Below, in pieces: positions 24,294 to 33,831 of a stretch of DNA of 64,000 nucleotides. The position numbers were made by a program, and so were the translations under genes. This DNA comes from SIG78 sp036677805. GTDB taxonomy: Bacteria > Verrucomicrobiota > Lentisphaeria > Victivallales > Victivallaceae. The notes beneath the pieces are model-generated. The model worked only from the letters and a program-made list of their open reading frames with translations. It made no database searches and had not been told where the DNA came from. The stretch covers positions 83,046 to 147,045 of the forward strand of contig JAVBVS010000010.1 in the NCBI GenBank assembly GCA_036677805.1. The letters run 5' to 3'. The first letter of the stretch is position 1. Every line of letters starts with the position of its first letter.

Positions 24294-26507
24294 TTACAGC
24301 ATGAACCGGGCGATATCACCCGCTTTGAGCCGGAGGCGGACCACCCTGCCTGCGGCGATCGCGCCGGGCGGGAGCCGCCATTCGCACCGGGCCGGCGGCA
24401 ATTCGACCGTCAATTCCTGATCGCGCGTGGCCCGGACTTCGAATCCGGTGCAGCAGCCATGCGCAAAGCGCGCACTTACCCGGAAACCGCCGGGCGCGGG
24501 CATGTCACGCACTTCGGCGTAACGCCAGCGCTCCGCCACGCCGGGACCGATCCGCAGCCGTCCGGCAAAGGTTGAAACCAGCAGATCCTGTACTGCCGCG
24601 GCCGCCCCCATCGTACCGTCAAGCTGCATCAGTTTGTCCATGCTGGTGATGCCGTCCAGCCGCGGTTCGGCGCCAAGGCAGAATCCGCGAAAAACCGCCT
24701 GTCCCGCCGTGCCCGCCCGATTGCGGTAACAGCGATCGAACAGGTCAAGATAAAATTCGCTCATATTCCGGTCGCCGAAGCGGTTCGCAAGCATCGCCGC
24801 CCACGGCAGGCTGAAGCAGCACCAGCGCCCGGTGCCGCGCTCAATCCAGCGGCGGCGGCTCATCAGCGCGACATCGCGATCGGCGTCCGATTCGGGATCG
24901 ATCACGTCGAAAGGCTGAATCCCGGCCAGATGCGAATGGTGATGATGCCCTTCGTAAAACATCATTCCTTCCCAGACCGCGATCTCCGGCCGGTCGCCGG
25001 GCAGCGTCGACGTGAGGTCGTAGATTGCTCCCGGGACAATGGTGCTGTAGCGCGGCAACCGCCGCTCGATATCAAGCCAGGCAGGGTCGGGCGCAATCTT
25101 GAGCGCCGCGGCCGCCCGGATCAGATCGCGGGCCAGCCGATGAACGGCGGCCAGCTGAAAGCTGGCATTGCGCCCCCAGGCATCGGGCTGGCCGCCGCGG
25201 AATTCCGGCGAGGTGCCGACCGGAAACGCCAGCCGTCCGGAATCCTCCTCCATCATCACCGCAAAAACCTTCATCGTTCCGGTCATGAAAGGCCAGGCCA
25301 CGTCGCGCAGAAACGCCTCGTCACCGGTGTAATCGTAATAGTCGTACATCATCATCCCGATCCACGCCGCACAGGCGTGATCGATGGTGCCGTTCCAGAT
25401 GCCGCCGATGCAGCGGCCGGTGTCGTCGGTGGCATGCGGCAGCATGATCCCCCCTTCGACTCCGGCAAAAAGGCGCGCATAGTGTTCCAGCTTCGGCCGC
25501 CAGCTCCAGATCATCTCGAACAGCTTCCGGAGGTTGCCGAAGCGCCCCGCCCGCAGCGCCGGAGCATAACACATCTGAACGTTGATGTTGAAGTGATAAT
25601 CCCCCTGCCACGGCGGAAAATGATCGTCCTCAATCCATGGTCCCTGCAATCCGGCGGGCGTTCCCGACCAATCGCTCATGGCGCCGAATTTATAGAGGCC
25701 AAGCCAGTAATCCTCGGTCAAGCCGGCATTGTCGACGGCGATGAAGGGAATTTCGGCCCAGAAATTTCCCCACCATTCCCGATTTTCCGCCTCCATTCCG
25801 GCGTAATCCATGGCCGGAAGCGCCGTCAGCTTCGCTTTCAGGGCGGCGGCTTCCCCGCGCCCGAATGCAACGCTGAAAAGTCCGTCTGTGCGCCGCACCG
25901 CCAATCCGAAGGCGGGATCGGCGGGCATCGGCTGGACAAATCCTTTCACATCCGGCGCGGTGAATCGTTCCGGGGCAGCATAACCGGACTCTGCCAACAG
26001 CGCGCCGCCGAGTTCGAAGGAATCAGCCACCCGCCATGCGATCACATCGTCCGCGCGACAGGCGAAACGGTCGGGCGCGCTCATGTCAATGCGAAGCTCG
26101 GCACATTTTTCCAAACCGTCCCGAACATAAAACATCCGCGCCAGACCGTCGGCAATCCGCAATTCCCAGCGCGTCAGAACGCAGCCTGCCGCCAGGGTCA
26201 GCACCACCCGGCCGAGGGGAACCAGACAGGGACGGGCGGGCGGGCGATCGGCCAGCGGCGGAAAGAGCGCCGCCAGAGCCGCGCTGTCCTTCGCCTCGAG
26301 ACAGCGCCGGATGTTGCGGTAATTCATTTCCGGCGTCCAGTTCCGGCCGCCGCGATGATCCCAAAGACCGCCACAGCCGACCGTGATGAAAATTTCGCGG
26401 CCTTCTCCCCACAGCAGCAGGCCAAGATTGCTGTTGCCGAGAGGCGCTCCCAGATGACAATAGCCGAACGGCGCATCAACGCATTTGACAAAATCGGGCA
26501 GCGACAT
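24294..26507 (-). CDS. GH95-like glycoside hydrolase (alpha/alpha barrel)
   Basis: 737 residues with no signal peptide, so probably cytoplasmic. The N-terminal beta-sandwich begins APFGYCHLGAPLGNSNLGLL. The central (alpha/alpha)6-type region has HATDDTGRCIGGIWNG, then HACAAWIGMMMYDYYDYTGD and EAFLRDVAWPF with PVGTSPEF, a layout like alpha-L-fucosidases of GH95. A C-terminal beta domain follows. I cannot verify catalytic residues or the sugar. The ATG has GGAG at 8 bases. It is upstream of the regulator/URO-D pair on the same strand. Confidence 0.68.
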   Translation of the reverse strand: MSLPDFVKCVDAPFGYCHLGAPLGNSNLGLLLWGEGREIFITVGCGGLWDHRGGRNWTPEMNYRNIRRCLEAKDSAALAALFPPLADRPPARPCLVPLGRVVLTLAAGCVLTRWELRIADGLARMFYVRDGLEKCAELRIDMSAPDRFACRADDVIAWRVADSFELGGALLAESGYAAPERFTAPDVKGFVQPMPADPAFGLAVRRTDGLFSVAFGRGEAAALKAKLTALPAMDYAGMEAENREWWGNFWAEIPFIAVDNAGLTEDYWLGLYKFGAMSDWSGTPAGLQGPWIEDDHFPPWQGDYHFNINVQMCYAPALRAGRFGNLRKLFEMIWSWRPKLEHYARLFAGVEGGIMLPHATDDTGRCIGGIWNGTIDHACAAWIGMMMYDYYDYTGDEAFLRDVAWPFMTGTMKVFAVMMEEDSGRLAFPVGTSPEFRGGQPDAWGRNASFQLAAVHRLARDLIRAAAALKIAPDPAWLDIERRLPRYSTIVPGAIYDLTSTLPGDRPEIAVWEGMMFYEGHHHHSHLAGIQPFDVIDPESDADRDVALMSRRRWIERGTGRWCCFSLPWAAMLANRFGDRNMSEFYLDLFDRCYRNRAGTAGQAVFRGFCLGAEPRLDGITSMDKLMQLDGTMGAAAAVQDLLVSTFAGRLRIGPGVAERWRYAEVRDMPAPGGFRVSARFAHGCCTGFEVRATRDQELTVELPPARCEWRLPPGAIAAGRVVRLRLKAGDIARFML

Positions 26508-26803
26508 CGTACATTCTCCCCCGGAAAAACAGTTGTGAAAATTTGCGATAGAATACTATAGCAGGAGTCGGATTCAAATCAAGCCGCGTTCGGGTAGGAC
26601 GACAGCCGATCCAATCCCCGGTTCCGGCCCGGGCCGTCATCAGGAACATCGGATAACCCCGGACAGCGCTATGATGGAACGAACCATCCTTCGGGTCCAG
26701 ATCGACCGGCGGCGGCAACCACCCGCCGGGGACGAGCAGACGGCGGCATCGGGCGAGCAGCGCGCCGGCATCTTCACAGGATGCGGCGCCGATATTGAAT
26801 TGA

Positions 26804-27544
26804 TCAGCTCATACCGGCGCGCTTCCGGAAAAACGAGGATATCACCGGAATACGCGGTTTCGGATCCGGCCCGCCGCGAGGGCCAACCGCCCGGCGCAGC
26901 TTCAGACTCATCGCCGTCGTCATCAGAATCAGCGAAAAGTAATAGGTCGGCATCAGCAGGAAATTCAGCGGTTCCCAATGCAGAAAATCCTTGAATGAAA
27001 TCGTCGTGTCGGAGAAAATCATCAACCCGATCGCGGTGATGAAACACAGCTTTTCCGGTCTGGCCAGCCGCAGGCCGACCGCGGCCGCCAGCGTCAGGCA
27101 GGAGAGCAGCAGATAAACCAGCGCCGCAATTTTGAGCCCCATGCCCATGCCGGGAAGCGGCAGCAGAAAAAACCCGAAATAAACCAGCAGCAAGGCGGTA
27201 AAAACGGCACCGAAGAGCTTGTGGATGCGGCCATTGCCGAGCAGCAACAGGAAGTAGTTCCCATGCATCAGTCCGAACAACGCAATCCCGCCGATGAAGA
27301 GCCATTGATTTTCACCGCGATGAAACAGGAAGGCATCCCCGCCCAGACAGCAGAGATACGCCGCCGGCAGCAACCAGTCGCCACGCCGCGCCGCCCGGCT
27401 CCAGAGCAGCAGGAAAACCGTAATCGCCAGGCAGGACAAAAGCAGCGTCACCGTCATCGCAAAACCATAACGTCCCCGGACGATGGCAATCACCCCCAGC
27501 GTCAGCGGAATCAGCGGCAAAAGCCATGCGGCGCCATTCTTCAT
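26804..27544 (-). CDS. YhhN/TMEM86-like membrane protein (lysoplasmalogenase family)
   Basis: 246 residues with about eight hydrophobic segments. Features typical of the YhhN family are LCCLGGDAFLFHRGENQWLF near TM3 and AIGLMIFSDTTISFKDF near TM7. Some family members cleave the vinyl ether of lysoplasmalogens, lipids known mainly from animals and anaerobes. The ATG at 27544 is chosen because GGAGAAGGGG lies just upstream. A longer frame to 27598 would overlap the preceding gene's end. It is probably cotranscribed with the SRPBCC-like gene 50 bp upstream. Confidence 0.65.
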   Translation of the reverse strand: MKNGAAWLLPLIPLTLGVIAIVRGRYGFAMTVTLLLSCLAITVFLLLWSRAARRGDWLLPAAYLCCLGGDAFLFHRGENQWLFIGGIALFGLMHGNYFLLLLGNGRIHKLFGAVFTALLLVYFGFFLLPLPGMGMGLKIAALVYLLLSCLTLAAAVGLRLARPEKLCFITAIGLMIFSDTTISFKDFLHWEPLNFLLMPTYYFSLILMTTAMSLKLRRAVGPRGGPDPKPRIPVISSFFRKRAGMS

Positions 27545-27594
27545 CCAAACCCCTTCTCCATTCGCTCCGGGCCGCATGAAAACGGCATGAAAAT

Positions 27595-28089
27595 TCATCG
27601 TCCCTTTTTCTTACGCAATATGTTGCGCAGGAAATCGACCCACATGGAATGCGGCGTCCGCACCTGAGTCTCGCTCACCTGGTTCTGAACCTTGTCGAGA
27701 CAATCCTCCAACAAGGCGTCATGCAGCCACCGGAACGTCAGTTGCCAGACCAGAAAAGTCTTGAGATCGACCTCCATATCGACCGTATGCCGGAGCGCCG
27801 TCATCCCGTCGTCGGCGGGCAGGATTTCGAACTTGTGAATGCCGGAAAATTTCGCCGGCCGGGTAAAGGTGAACTCGACCGCCCGGCCGCTTTCATAAGC
27901 CGAAACATAATACCGGATGGGGCCGTGACCGCCCGCGGAATTCACCGCCAGTCCGTTGTTCAATTTCAACGGCGGCCAAAATTCCCCGGGCCACAGGCGA
28001 TCCTCCGGCGATGACAGCGTCTCCAGTATTTCAGCGATGGCTGAAACCGGATGGGGGTATTCCCGCTGGTGCACACTTCGTATTTTCAT
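27595..28089 (-). CDS. SRPBCC-like (START/Bet v1 fold) protein
   Basis: 164 residues. The sequence starts MKIRSVHQREYPHPVSAIAE and alternates strands with a long C-terminal helix, with YYVSAYESGRAVEFTFTRPA and IHKFEILPADDGMTALRHTV typical of ligand-binding SRPBCC proteins. No catalytic residues are evident. The ATG at 28089 has GGGAGGGG upstream, and the longer frame to 28185 lacks such a site. The partner gene downstream encodes the YhhN-like membrane protein. Confidence 0.6.
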   Translation of the reverse strand: MKIRSVHQREYPHPVSAIAEILETLSSPEDRLWPGEFWPPLKLNNGLAVNSAGGHGPIRYYVSAYESGRAVEFTFTRPAKFSGIHKFEILPADDGMTALRHTVDMEVDLKTFLVWQLTFRWLHDALLEDCLDKVQNQVSETQVRTPHSMWVDFLRNILRKKKGR

Positions 28090-28283
28090 GGCGTTCCCCT
28101 CCCTGAAATTCCATCCGCCCCGGTTTCCCCGACCGGCGGCGAAGTCGAGCGTGATGGCCGCACTTCGATCCTTCTTACCATACACCGTTGTCGCAACATT
28201 TTCCAGCGCCGGATATTAGCATTTTTGCATTTCATCGGCGGGAAGCACGATCGGGACAATTGGCAAAAATGCCGTTCCGCCGC

Positions 28284-28323
28284 AAAAAACAACTTCCCGA
28301 CCGGGAACAATCCCGCCGGGAAG
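28284..28323 (-). terminator. Rho-independent terminator (minus strand)
   Basis: Imperfect GC-rich hairpin (outer 7-bp stem CTTCCCG/CGGGAAG at 28293-28299 and 28317-28323), followed on the minus strand by TTGTTTTTT. It closes the operon that ends with the deacetylase-like gene. Apart from this, 28090-28367 shows no gene. Confidence 0.6.
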
Positions 28324-28367
28324 CCTTGACAATACCATATTGCGGAAAATTCGCGCCGGCAGACGCC

Positions 28368-29171
28368 TCAGTGGAAGAAGGCGCTTTTCCGGACCAAGCG
28401 GCGTAATTCGTCGAGATCGTAATTCACATCCCACCAGGTCGGATGCTGGAGAAACATCACCACCTCGCCGGGCTTCGCCTCGCGGAGCGCGGCGGCGAAT
28501 TCGTCCCCGCCGATGTACCGGTCCTCGCCGACATAATGGAACCGCAGCCCCAGCTCCGCCGACAAACGATCGATGACGTAATAGAGCTCTCCCAGCGGCC
28601 GCAGGCCCAGCGCCGTGATCAGCTCCGGCCGCCACTCGCCGTTTTCCTTGAAGATGTCCCCGGAAAAATAACCCGACTTGTACACTCCATGGGCGAAACC
28701 AACCGTAATATCCGGGTAAAAACTTCGCAGCCAGGCCAGATTTTTCCGGAAGCTGGCGCGCGCTTCGGTCATATCGCCGGCGGCGATCACCAGATCCTCA
28801 TACTGATACTGGATTTCGTGGCCCAATGCCAGCACCGCGTCGAGTTCCGCCCGGAAATCCGGGGTCAGTGCGCACAGAAAGCGGATATTGTAACTGGTCC
28901 GGAACCCGAATTCATGCTCCATCGTCGCCATCTGGAGCGCCAGATAATTGTCCGACGGCCGCTCGACGTCGTGAATCCAGATCACCCGCACCCGGTCCGG
29001 AAGCACCAGTTCGTTCCGGTCATACAGGGCTAACGCTTCGGCCGCCGGAACCGGCGCATAACGCGGCTTGGCCATCTCCGCACAGATTTTCGCATACTCG
29101 ACCGCATGAAGCTTCTGATTGAGGTGCAGATAATGCTCGGTGGCCAGATCGATCGGAATATACTTTTCCAT
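28368..29171 (-). CDS. Polysaccharide-deacetylase-like protein (NodB-fold)
   Basis: 267 residues. The fold cues are a strand ending in an acidic pair (RVIWIHDVERPSDN), a segment EFGFRTSYNIRFL, a GHEIQYQYEDL segment where deacetylases have GHEIGNH, and a late QHPTWWDV. The usual His-x3-His metal motif is altered, so activity is uncertain. The ATG at 29171 follows GGAG at 6 bases. It is 36 bp downstream of the Gfo/Idh/MocA gene on the same strand. I infer a role in processing products of the secreted hydrolase in this locus. Confidence 0.55.
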   Translation of the reverse strand: MEKYIPIDLATEHYLHLNQKLHAVEYAKICAEMAKPRYAPVPAAEALALYDRNELVLPDRVRVIWIHDVERPSDNYLALQMATMEHEFGFRTSYNIRFLCALTPDFRAELDAVLALGHEIQYQYEDLVIAAGDMTEARASFRKNLAWLRSFYPDITVGFAHGVYKSGYFSGDIFKENGEWRPELITALGLRPLGELYYVIDRLSAELGLRFHYVGEDRYIGGDEFAAALREAKPGEVVMFLQHPTWWDVNYDLDELRRLVRKSAFFH

Positions 29172-29207
29172 GAGATTCTCCCGCTTGCATCCCAACCTGA
29201 AGGCCGC

Positions 29208-30302
29208 TTACTCGGCCAGGGCGTCCGGGTCGAAAGTCTGATCCCAGGGGTAGCTGATGGACAGCAGCTCTCCGCCGCGCCGCGCCGATTCGGCCGCGTA
29301 CAATCCCGGCAGCGTCATGCGCAATCCTTCGCGCAACGCAATCGGCGCTTCCCGGTCGCCCTGCTCGATGGCATCGAAAAAAGCCTTGAGCAAGGCGTAG
29401 TCGGCGCCGCCGTGACCGCCCGGCACATCGGCGTATTCCGGCCGCTGCAACGCGATCGGCAATTCGGTCAAGGTCTGGAGTCCATAGAGCTTCCTGCTCT
29501 TCACCGCGGTCCGCGCCGGTTCCCGGCCGCGCGCCGAAAGATGCTCGAAGTAACCGTCGGTCCCGAACACCCGATAGCTGTGCTGGCCGCAGCCGGCATT
29601 GTTGAAAAATGAGATGGTCAGGTGTGCCACCACGCCGGACTCGGTCCGGAAATTGGCGCTCATCAGATCGTTTTCGTCCGGAAGCCGGTTGATCCAGCTG
29701 CCGGTGGTGAAACAGGAAACCTTGCGGAAATCATCCGCGATCAGCCGCTGCAACGGCCCCAGCGAATGGGTGCAGTATTTGATCGGAGGCAGCGTCCGGC
29801 GCCAGGGAGTGTTCTTCATCAGGTATTGAACATCGTGGATGTACTCGGCTTCCAGATAATACAGATCGCCGAGCAGCCCCCGGCGGTGGAAATCGTACAT
29901 CGCCTCGACAAACCCCCACATATTCGGATTGGCGCCGGTCATGAACAGGCTTTTCGCGGTTTTGGAACTCTCCCACAGCATCCTGGCCTCGTGCAGATCA
30001 GCCACGCTCGGAATATCGGAAAAAACATGGATATTCTTGCGCAATGCCGCAGCGCAGAATCCGGCATGATTGGTGGCCGGCGTCTCCACCAGCAACACGT
30101 CAATCAACCCGGAATCCAGCATTTCCCCGAAATCGGCGAACCCCGCCGCCGCGGGATACTTTTCCCGGATCGGATCGATCAATGCCACATTGCAGTCACA
30201 AACCGCAGCGATCGCCACCGAGTCGAAACATGCGGCCGTCGCCAGCATCGCCACCCCGCGATGGCCGAGTCCGACCACGCCCAAACGTATTTTCTTCGCC
30301 AT
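29208..30302 (-). CDS. Gfo/Idh/MocA-family oxidoreductase
   Basis: 364 residues. An NAD(P)-binding Rossmann fold lies at the N-terminus (IRLGVVGLGHRGVAML), then VCDCNVALIDPIREKYPAA, a VETPATNHAGFCAAALRKNI segment where family members have EKP, and a C-terminal beta-sheet domain with GGHGGADYALLKAF, common in GH109-like and sugar-dehydrogenase members. The substrate is unknown. The ATG at 30302 was chosen by homology of the Rossmann start. The frame upstream is non-coding. It lies in an operon with the secreted CBM9 protein and the deacetylase-like gene. Confidence 0.85.
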   Translation of the reverse strand: MAKKIRLGVVGLGHRGVAMLATAACFDSVAIAAVCDCNVALIDPIREKYPAAAGFADFGEMLDSGLIDVLLVETPATNHAGFCAAALRKNIHVFSDIPSVADLHEARMLWESSKTAKSLFMTGANPNMWGFVEAMYDFHRRGLLGDLYYLEAEYIHDVQYLMKNTPWRRTLPPIKYCTHSLGPLQRLIADDFRKVSCFTTGSWINRLPDENDLMSANFRTESGVVAHLTISFFNNAGCGQHSYRVFGTDGYFEHLSARGREPARTAVKSRKLYGLQTLTELPIALQRPEYADVPGGHGGADYALLKAFFDAIEQGDREAPIALREGLRMTLPGLYAAESARRGGELLSISYPWDQTFDPDALAE

Positions 30303-30475
30303 AAAACCATCACTTGAGAGGTCAATCGCAAACGGATCGACCGGGTTGATTCTCTTGGTTTTCGCCGCAAAAATCCGGAACCTCGAACAAGCTGTGCCGT
30401 TCCGGTTCCGAACGCTATGCGTACTATACCCCGCCGCGGGCGGCAATACCACCCGCAACGGCGGTTTTTTTCAAT

Positions 30476-33400
30476 TTATGGGGCCCATATCTCCACTTCC
30501 GAGAGCGTCAGTTTGCCCGCCCCGGGGGCAAAGCCGATCCGGACATAGCGCCCGCGGGAACCGGCCTTCAACTTCAGTTCCTTCCGGCGGATGTCATCCG
30601 GGCGGCGATTATCTTCCGCCGTCGCTGTAAATCCGGTTTCGGTCCAGTTTTCGCCGTCATCGGCAAGCGCCACCGTCAGATCGCGCATCCCGCCCTGATA
30701 AATGATTTCCACCCGGTCGACCGGCACCGGCCGCTTGAAATCGAAGGTGATGTCAAACGCCTCCGGCTTCGTCCAGCCGACCACCCATTCGTCGAGTTTG
30801 CTTTTGCCGCAATCGACATTGCCCTTGGCAATCGCCTGAATCCGGTTGGTCAGATGGCCCCGGCCCGGTTCGTAATCGGGGCCCGCGGCCGATTCCGCCG
30901 GAGCATCGGGGGCGACGCTGTAACGGTAGGTCGCATCCTTGATAGCGGCGTTGGCGCCCGTCTGCGGCTTGAACCGTTCCCAGCGCACGAAGTTGCCGGT
31001 CAGGCATTTGCCGGAAATTGGCGCCGCCGGCTCGATCAGCGACAGGGGGAAGCGGAAGCGCCAGATGTCCTGATGGAGCTTGACGCCCTGATCGGCGGCG
31101 AGTTTGACGATCAGCGCCTGATAGTCGGCCGAATCCGTATTGGCCAACCGCCCCAGATCGGCGCCGAAGGTGATGACCTTGCCCTTGCCGAACCGGTTTT
31201 CGATCACCGCGGGCCGCCCGTTGTTGTATTTCCCCGCCACCGTTGCGTCCTTGGCCGGAGTCAGCACGAATCGCGTGCCGCCGACCGGATAATTCTTGCC
31301 GCCGAATTCGAAGCTCGAAACATCACTCGCCGCGGCGGTTTCGGCAATGCCGAGGAAATCGCGGCGGCGGTCGGCCAGAGAATCGCCGGTCGGAGTGAAG
31401 CTGAAGGCTTCCGGATCGGTGATGATCAGAACGCCGCCGGCAGCGACATAGTCTTCGATTTTCTTCAGCGCGGTCGCTTCCAGGTACTTGGCGTCGGCGG
31501 TAAAGATCGCCTTGAATCTGCCCAGATCGACAAGCTGTTTTTTCAGACTGCCTTCATTGAAGTACTTGAACCAGACGCCGCCATGAATTTCCAGAATCGA
31601 ATGGATGGTCATCGCCCGTTCCGGCGAGGCCGCAACGCCGGGATAACTGCGCAGCGTATCGATCGGCGCAAAGAATCCGCAATCCGCCTCCGGGAACTTC
31701 AGGCGGTTCATTTGGCCCAGTTCCTTCAACAGCGCCATTTCAGTCTGCCAGCGTTCCGGCGCGCCATATTTTTCACTGTGCAGATAGCGTATGCCGGAGC
31801 GGCGGTTGGTGGTGTCGACCAGATAATAATGCATCCCGGTCGCGCCGGAACGCACCGACTCGCTGATCTTCTCGACCACCTCTTCGGGCGTGAAACTGCA
31901 CGAATATTCTTCGACGTGCATGCAGGGCCAGAACTCATCGACTTGAATCAGGTCCGCGACATACTTGGTCAGGAAACCGAAATCGGAGATGTTCGGATTC
32001 CGGCGCGGATAGAGCTGATGGGTCATGATGTCGCAGACCTCCGGAGTGAAGTCGGTGAAATCGTAGGTGGCATTCTGCGTCGCCATCGGGTCGTCGCCGA
32101 TGACTTTGACCGCCGGCGCAATTTCGGCCAGGCGGGCTTTCAGCTGCTTTATGGAGCCGATCATGCGGTCGTTCAGGTAGCGGCGGGTCGCTATCCAGCG
32201 ATAGGGATTGGTGTCGGCCTCGGACTCGGGCAGTCCGTACTTGCCCTGCCCGTAACCGTTCCGGATCGCGTCATCGAATTCCCGGACCATCTTGTAATCG
32301 GGATATTTCTGCTTGAACTCGATCAGCACCATGATCGCATAATTGACCTGCTCATCACCGAAATTGACTGCGTAAACCTGATCCTTGTAAGGCAGCATCC
32401 GGTCGAGATCGCGGTAATATTCCTGCTGGATTTCGGGATCGAACGTAAACGGCACACTGCCGCGCTTGGGTACTTTGGCCGGGCCCCAGCGATTGTCCGG
32501 CATGTAAACCAGTTTCAGTCCCGCCGGACCGCCGATCTTGCGCAGATCATCCAGATTCCGGGTGAGGTTGCCCATGATCGGCAGCAATCCGCCAGCGGCG
32601 CAGTCCGCGATATAACCGGCCGCGGACCATGGGAACCCGTATTGAAGCGCCACCGGATGCATTTCCACGGCCAGGCTGCCGTGAGCCCAGAACATCGCGC
32701 CATCCTTGCCCAAACCCATCGGACGGTCGCTCCACAATTCACGATAGAGCGGATCCCTGGTGACATGGGCCAGCGTCGAAGCCAATTCGCCGGCCTCGCG
32801 GGCAGGAAAATCGATTTCATAGAGCTTGCGTCCATTCCGCGTCACTGTCAACGCATAACGGGCCACATCTTTTCCGCCGCGCAAATCGACCGTCAGATCC
32901 GCGCCCGGAACCATCGCCGCCGGCGTCTGGTCCACCGCGGAACCGTCGAGACGGCTGCGGGTGATGGTCAAAACGAGGTCTTCGGGCGCATCCGGCGCCA
33001 CCGCGATCTGCACCCGTCTGACCTCACCGGTGGAAATCGAACGTATGGTGAACGGCAAAACGGCAGTTTCCGGCGCGGTTCGAAAAGCCCGGAAATGCGC
33101 CGGCGAGGCAAATTCGGCATCGGTGGCGCCGGTCAGGGTGGACAGTTCACCGGTACGCGGATTGCTCCGGGCAAGATTGATCCCCCACATTTCCGTACCG
33201 CCGGGCTGATACGCCAGCTCAGCCAACGGAATCGCCAGCTCCACGCTCCAGTTGTCGGCATTCTGCCAGGAAGCAACCCGGACATCGAAATTTTTCCGGG
33301 CATTGCGTCCGACCGCGTCATACAGCACGCCATTCGGATTGACGATGAATTGCCGGAACTGGTCCGGATCGCCCGCGTTCCATACGTCAAGAAGGACCTC

Positions 33401-33736
33401 CACCGTGTCATCGCGCCAGACCGCGTTGTCGCGTTCTTCCGGCGTTGTCCACTGCTTGCGGATATTTTTCATGTCGGATTCGTGACAGAGGAATCCGACA
33501 TAGAGCATTTTGTCATCCCGGCCGAGGAAGACATCGGTGGGCGATGTCACCTCTCCGCCGCCGACTTTTTTCAACTGGAAGGTCCGGCCGTCCTGCCATT
33601 CCGCCGGAGCAATCTTGCCGTCCAGCGCGGGCGCCGACTTGAGTCGGGGCAACGCCGCATCGCCGGCCGGGGCCGCCGCCAGAACGCCGCACCCGGCGAA
33701 CACGCAGCCAAGCAACCATGAGCTTCTGAATTTCAT
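30476..33736 (-). CDS. Secreted CBM9 / GH42-like hydrolase with C-terminal discoidin-like domain
   Basis: 1086 residues with a signal peptide (MKFRSSWLLGCVFAGCGVL, cleavage near AAA-P). Residues about 30-225 form a CBM9-like module (APALDGKIAPAEW, LYVGFLCHES, NAVWRDDTVEVLLD). A barrel region (about 330-690) has VNFGDEQVNY (E462) and HVEEYS (E609/E610), placed like the acid/base and nucleophile of clan GH-A enzymes. A GH42-type amidotransferase-like domain follows, with YVAAGGVLIITDP and FGKGKVITFGADLG. Residues from about 940 resemble an F5/8C (CBM32-like) module. Substrate and exact GH family are not certain. The pseudopilin gene is immediately upstream. Confidence 0.75.
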   Translation of the reverse strand: MKFRSSWLLGCVFAGCGVLAAAPAGDAALPRLKSAPALDGKIAPAEWQDGRTFQLKKVGGGEVTSPTDVFLGRDDKMLYVGFLCHESDMKNIRKQWTTPEERDNAVWRDDTVEVLLDVWNAGDPDQFRQFIVNPNGVLYDAVGRNARKNFDVRVASWQNADNWSVELAIPLAELAYQPGGTEMWGINLARSNPRTGELSTLTGATDAEFASPAHFRAFRTAPETAVLPFTIRSISTGEVRRVQIAVAPDAPEDLVLTITRSRLDGSAVDQTPAAMVPGADLTVDLRGGKDVARYALTVTRNGRKLYEIDFPAREAGELASTLAHVTRDPLYRELWSDRPMGLGKDGAMFWAHGSLAVEMHPVALQYGFPWSAAGYIADCAAGGLLPIMGNLTRNLDDLRKIGGPAGLKLVYMPDNRWGPAKVPKRGSVPFTFDPEIQQEYYRDLDRMLPYKDQVYAVNFGDEQVNYAIMVLIEFKQKYPDYKMVREFDDAIRNGYGQGKYGLPESEADTNPYRWIATRRYLNDRMIGSIKQLKARLAEIAPAVKVIGDDPMATQNATYDFTDFTPEVCDIMTHQLYPRRNPNISDFGFLTKYVADLIQVDEFWPCMHVEEYSCSFTPEEVVEKISESVRSGATGMHYYLVDTTNRRSGIRYLHSEKYGAPERWQTEMALLKELGQMNRLKFPEADCGFFAPIDTLRSYPGVAASPERAMTIHSILEIHGGVWFKYFNEGSLKKQLVDLGRFKAIFTADAKYLEATALKKIEDYVAAGGVLIITDPEAFSFTPTGDSLADRRRDFLGIAETAAASDVSSFEFGGKNYPVGGTRFVLTPAKDATVAGKYNNGRPAVIENRFGKGKVITFGADLGRLANTDSADYQALIVKLAADQGVKLHQDIWRFRFPLSLIEPAAPISGKCLTGNFVRWERFKPQTGANAAIKDATYRYSVAPDAPAESAAGPDYEPGRGHLTNRIQAIAKGNVDCGKSKLDEWVVGWTKPEAFDITFDFKRPVPVDRVEIIYQGGMRDLTVALADDGENWTETGFTATAEDNRRPDDIRRKELKLKAGSRGRYVRIGFAPGAGKLTLSEVEIWAP

Positions 33737-33780
33737 ATGATACCTGTTCCGAAAATTTTCATGTCATGATAGGGTCGCCC

Positions 33781-33813
33781 CCGCCCTCCCCGGCATCAGC
33801 CGGGTACGGGCGG
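33781..33813 (-). repeat. Intercistronic nested hairpin
   Basis: Two nested 6-bp stems (33781-33786 with 33808-33813, and 33789-33794 with 33799-33804) lie between the pseudopilin and the secreted hydrolase. With no T-run it is more likely an RNA-stability or partial-attenuation element than a full terminator. Confidence 0.4.
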
Positions 33814-33831
33814 AATCGACAGGGAGGAGAC

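Noticed and set aside
30854..33721. 955-codon plus-strand frame across the CBM9/GH42-like gene
   Set aside because: Antisense shadow of a gene with a clear signal peptide and domains on the minus strand.
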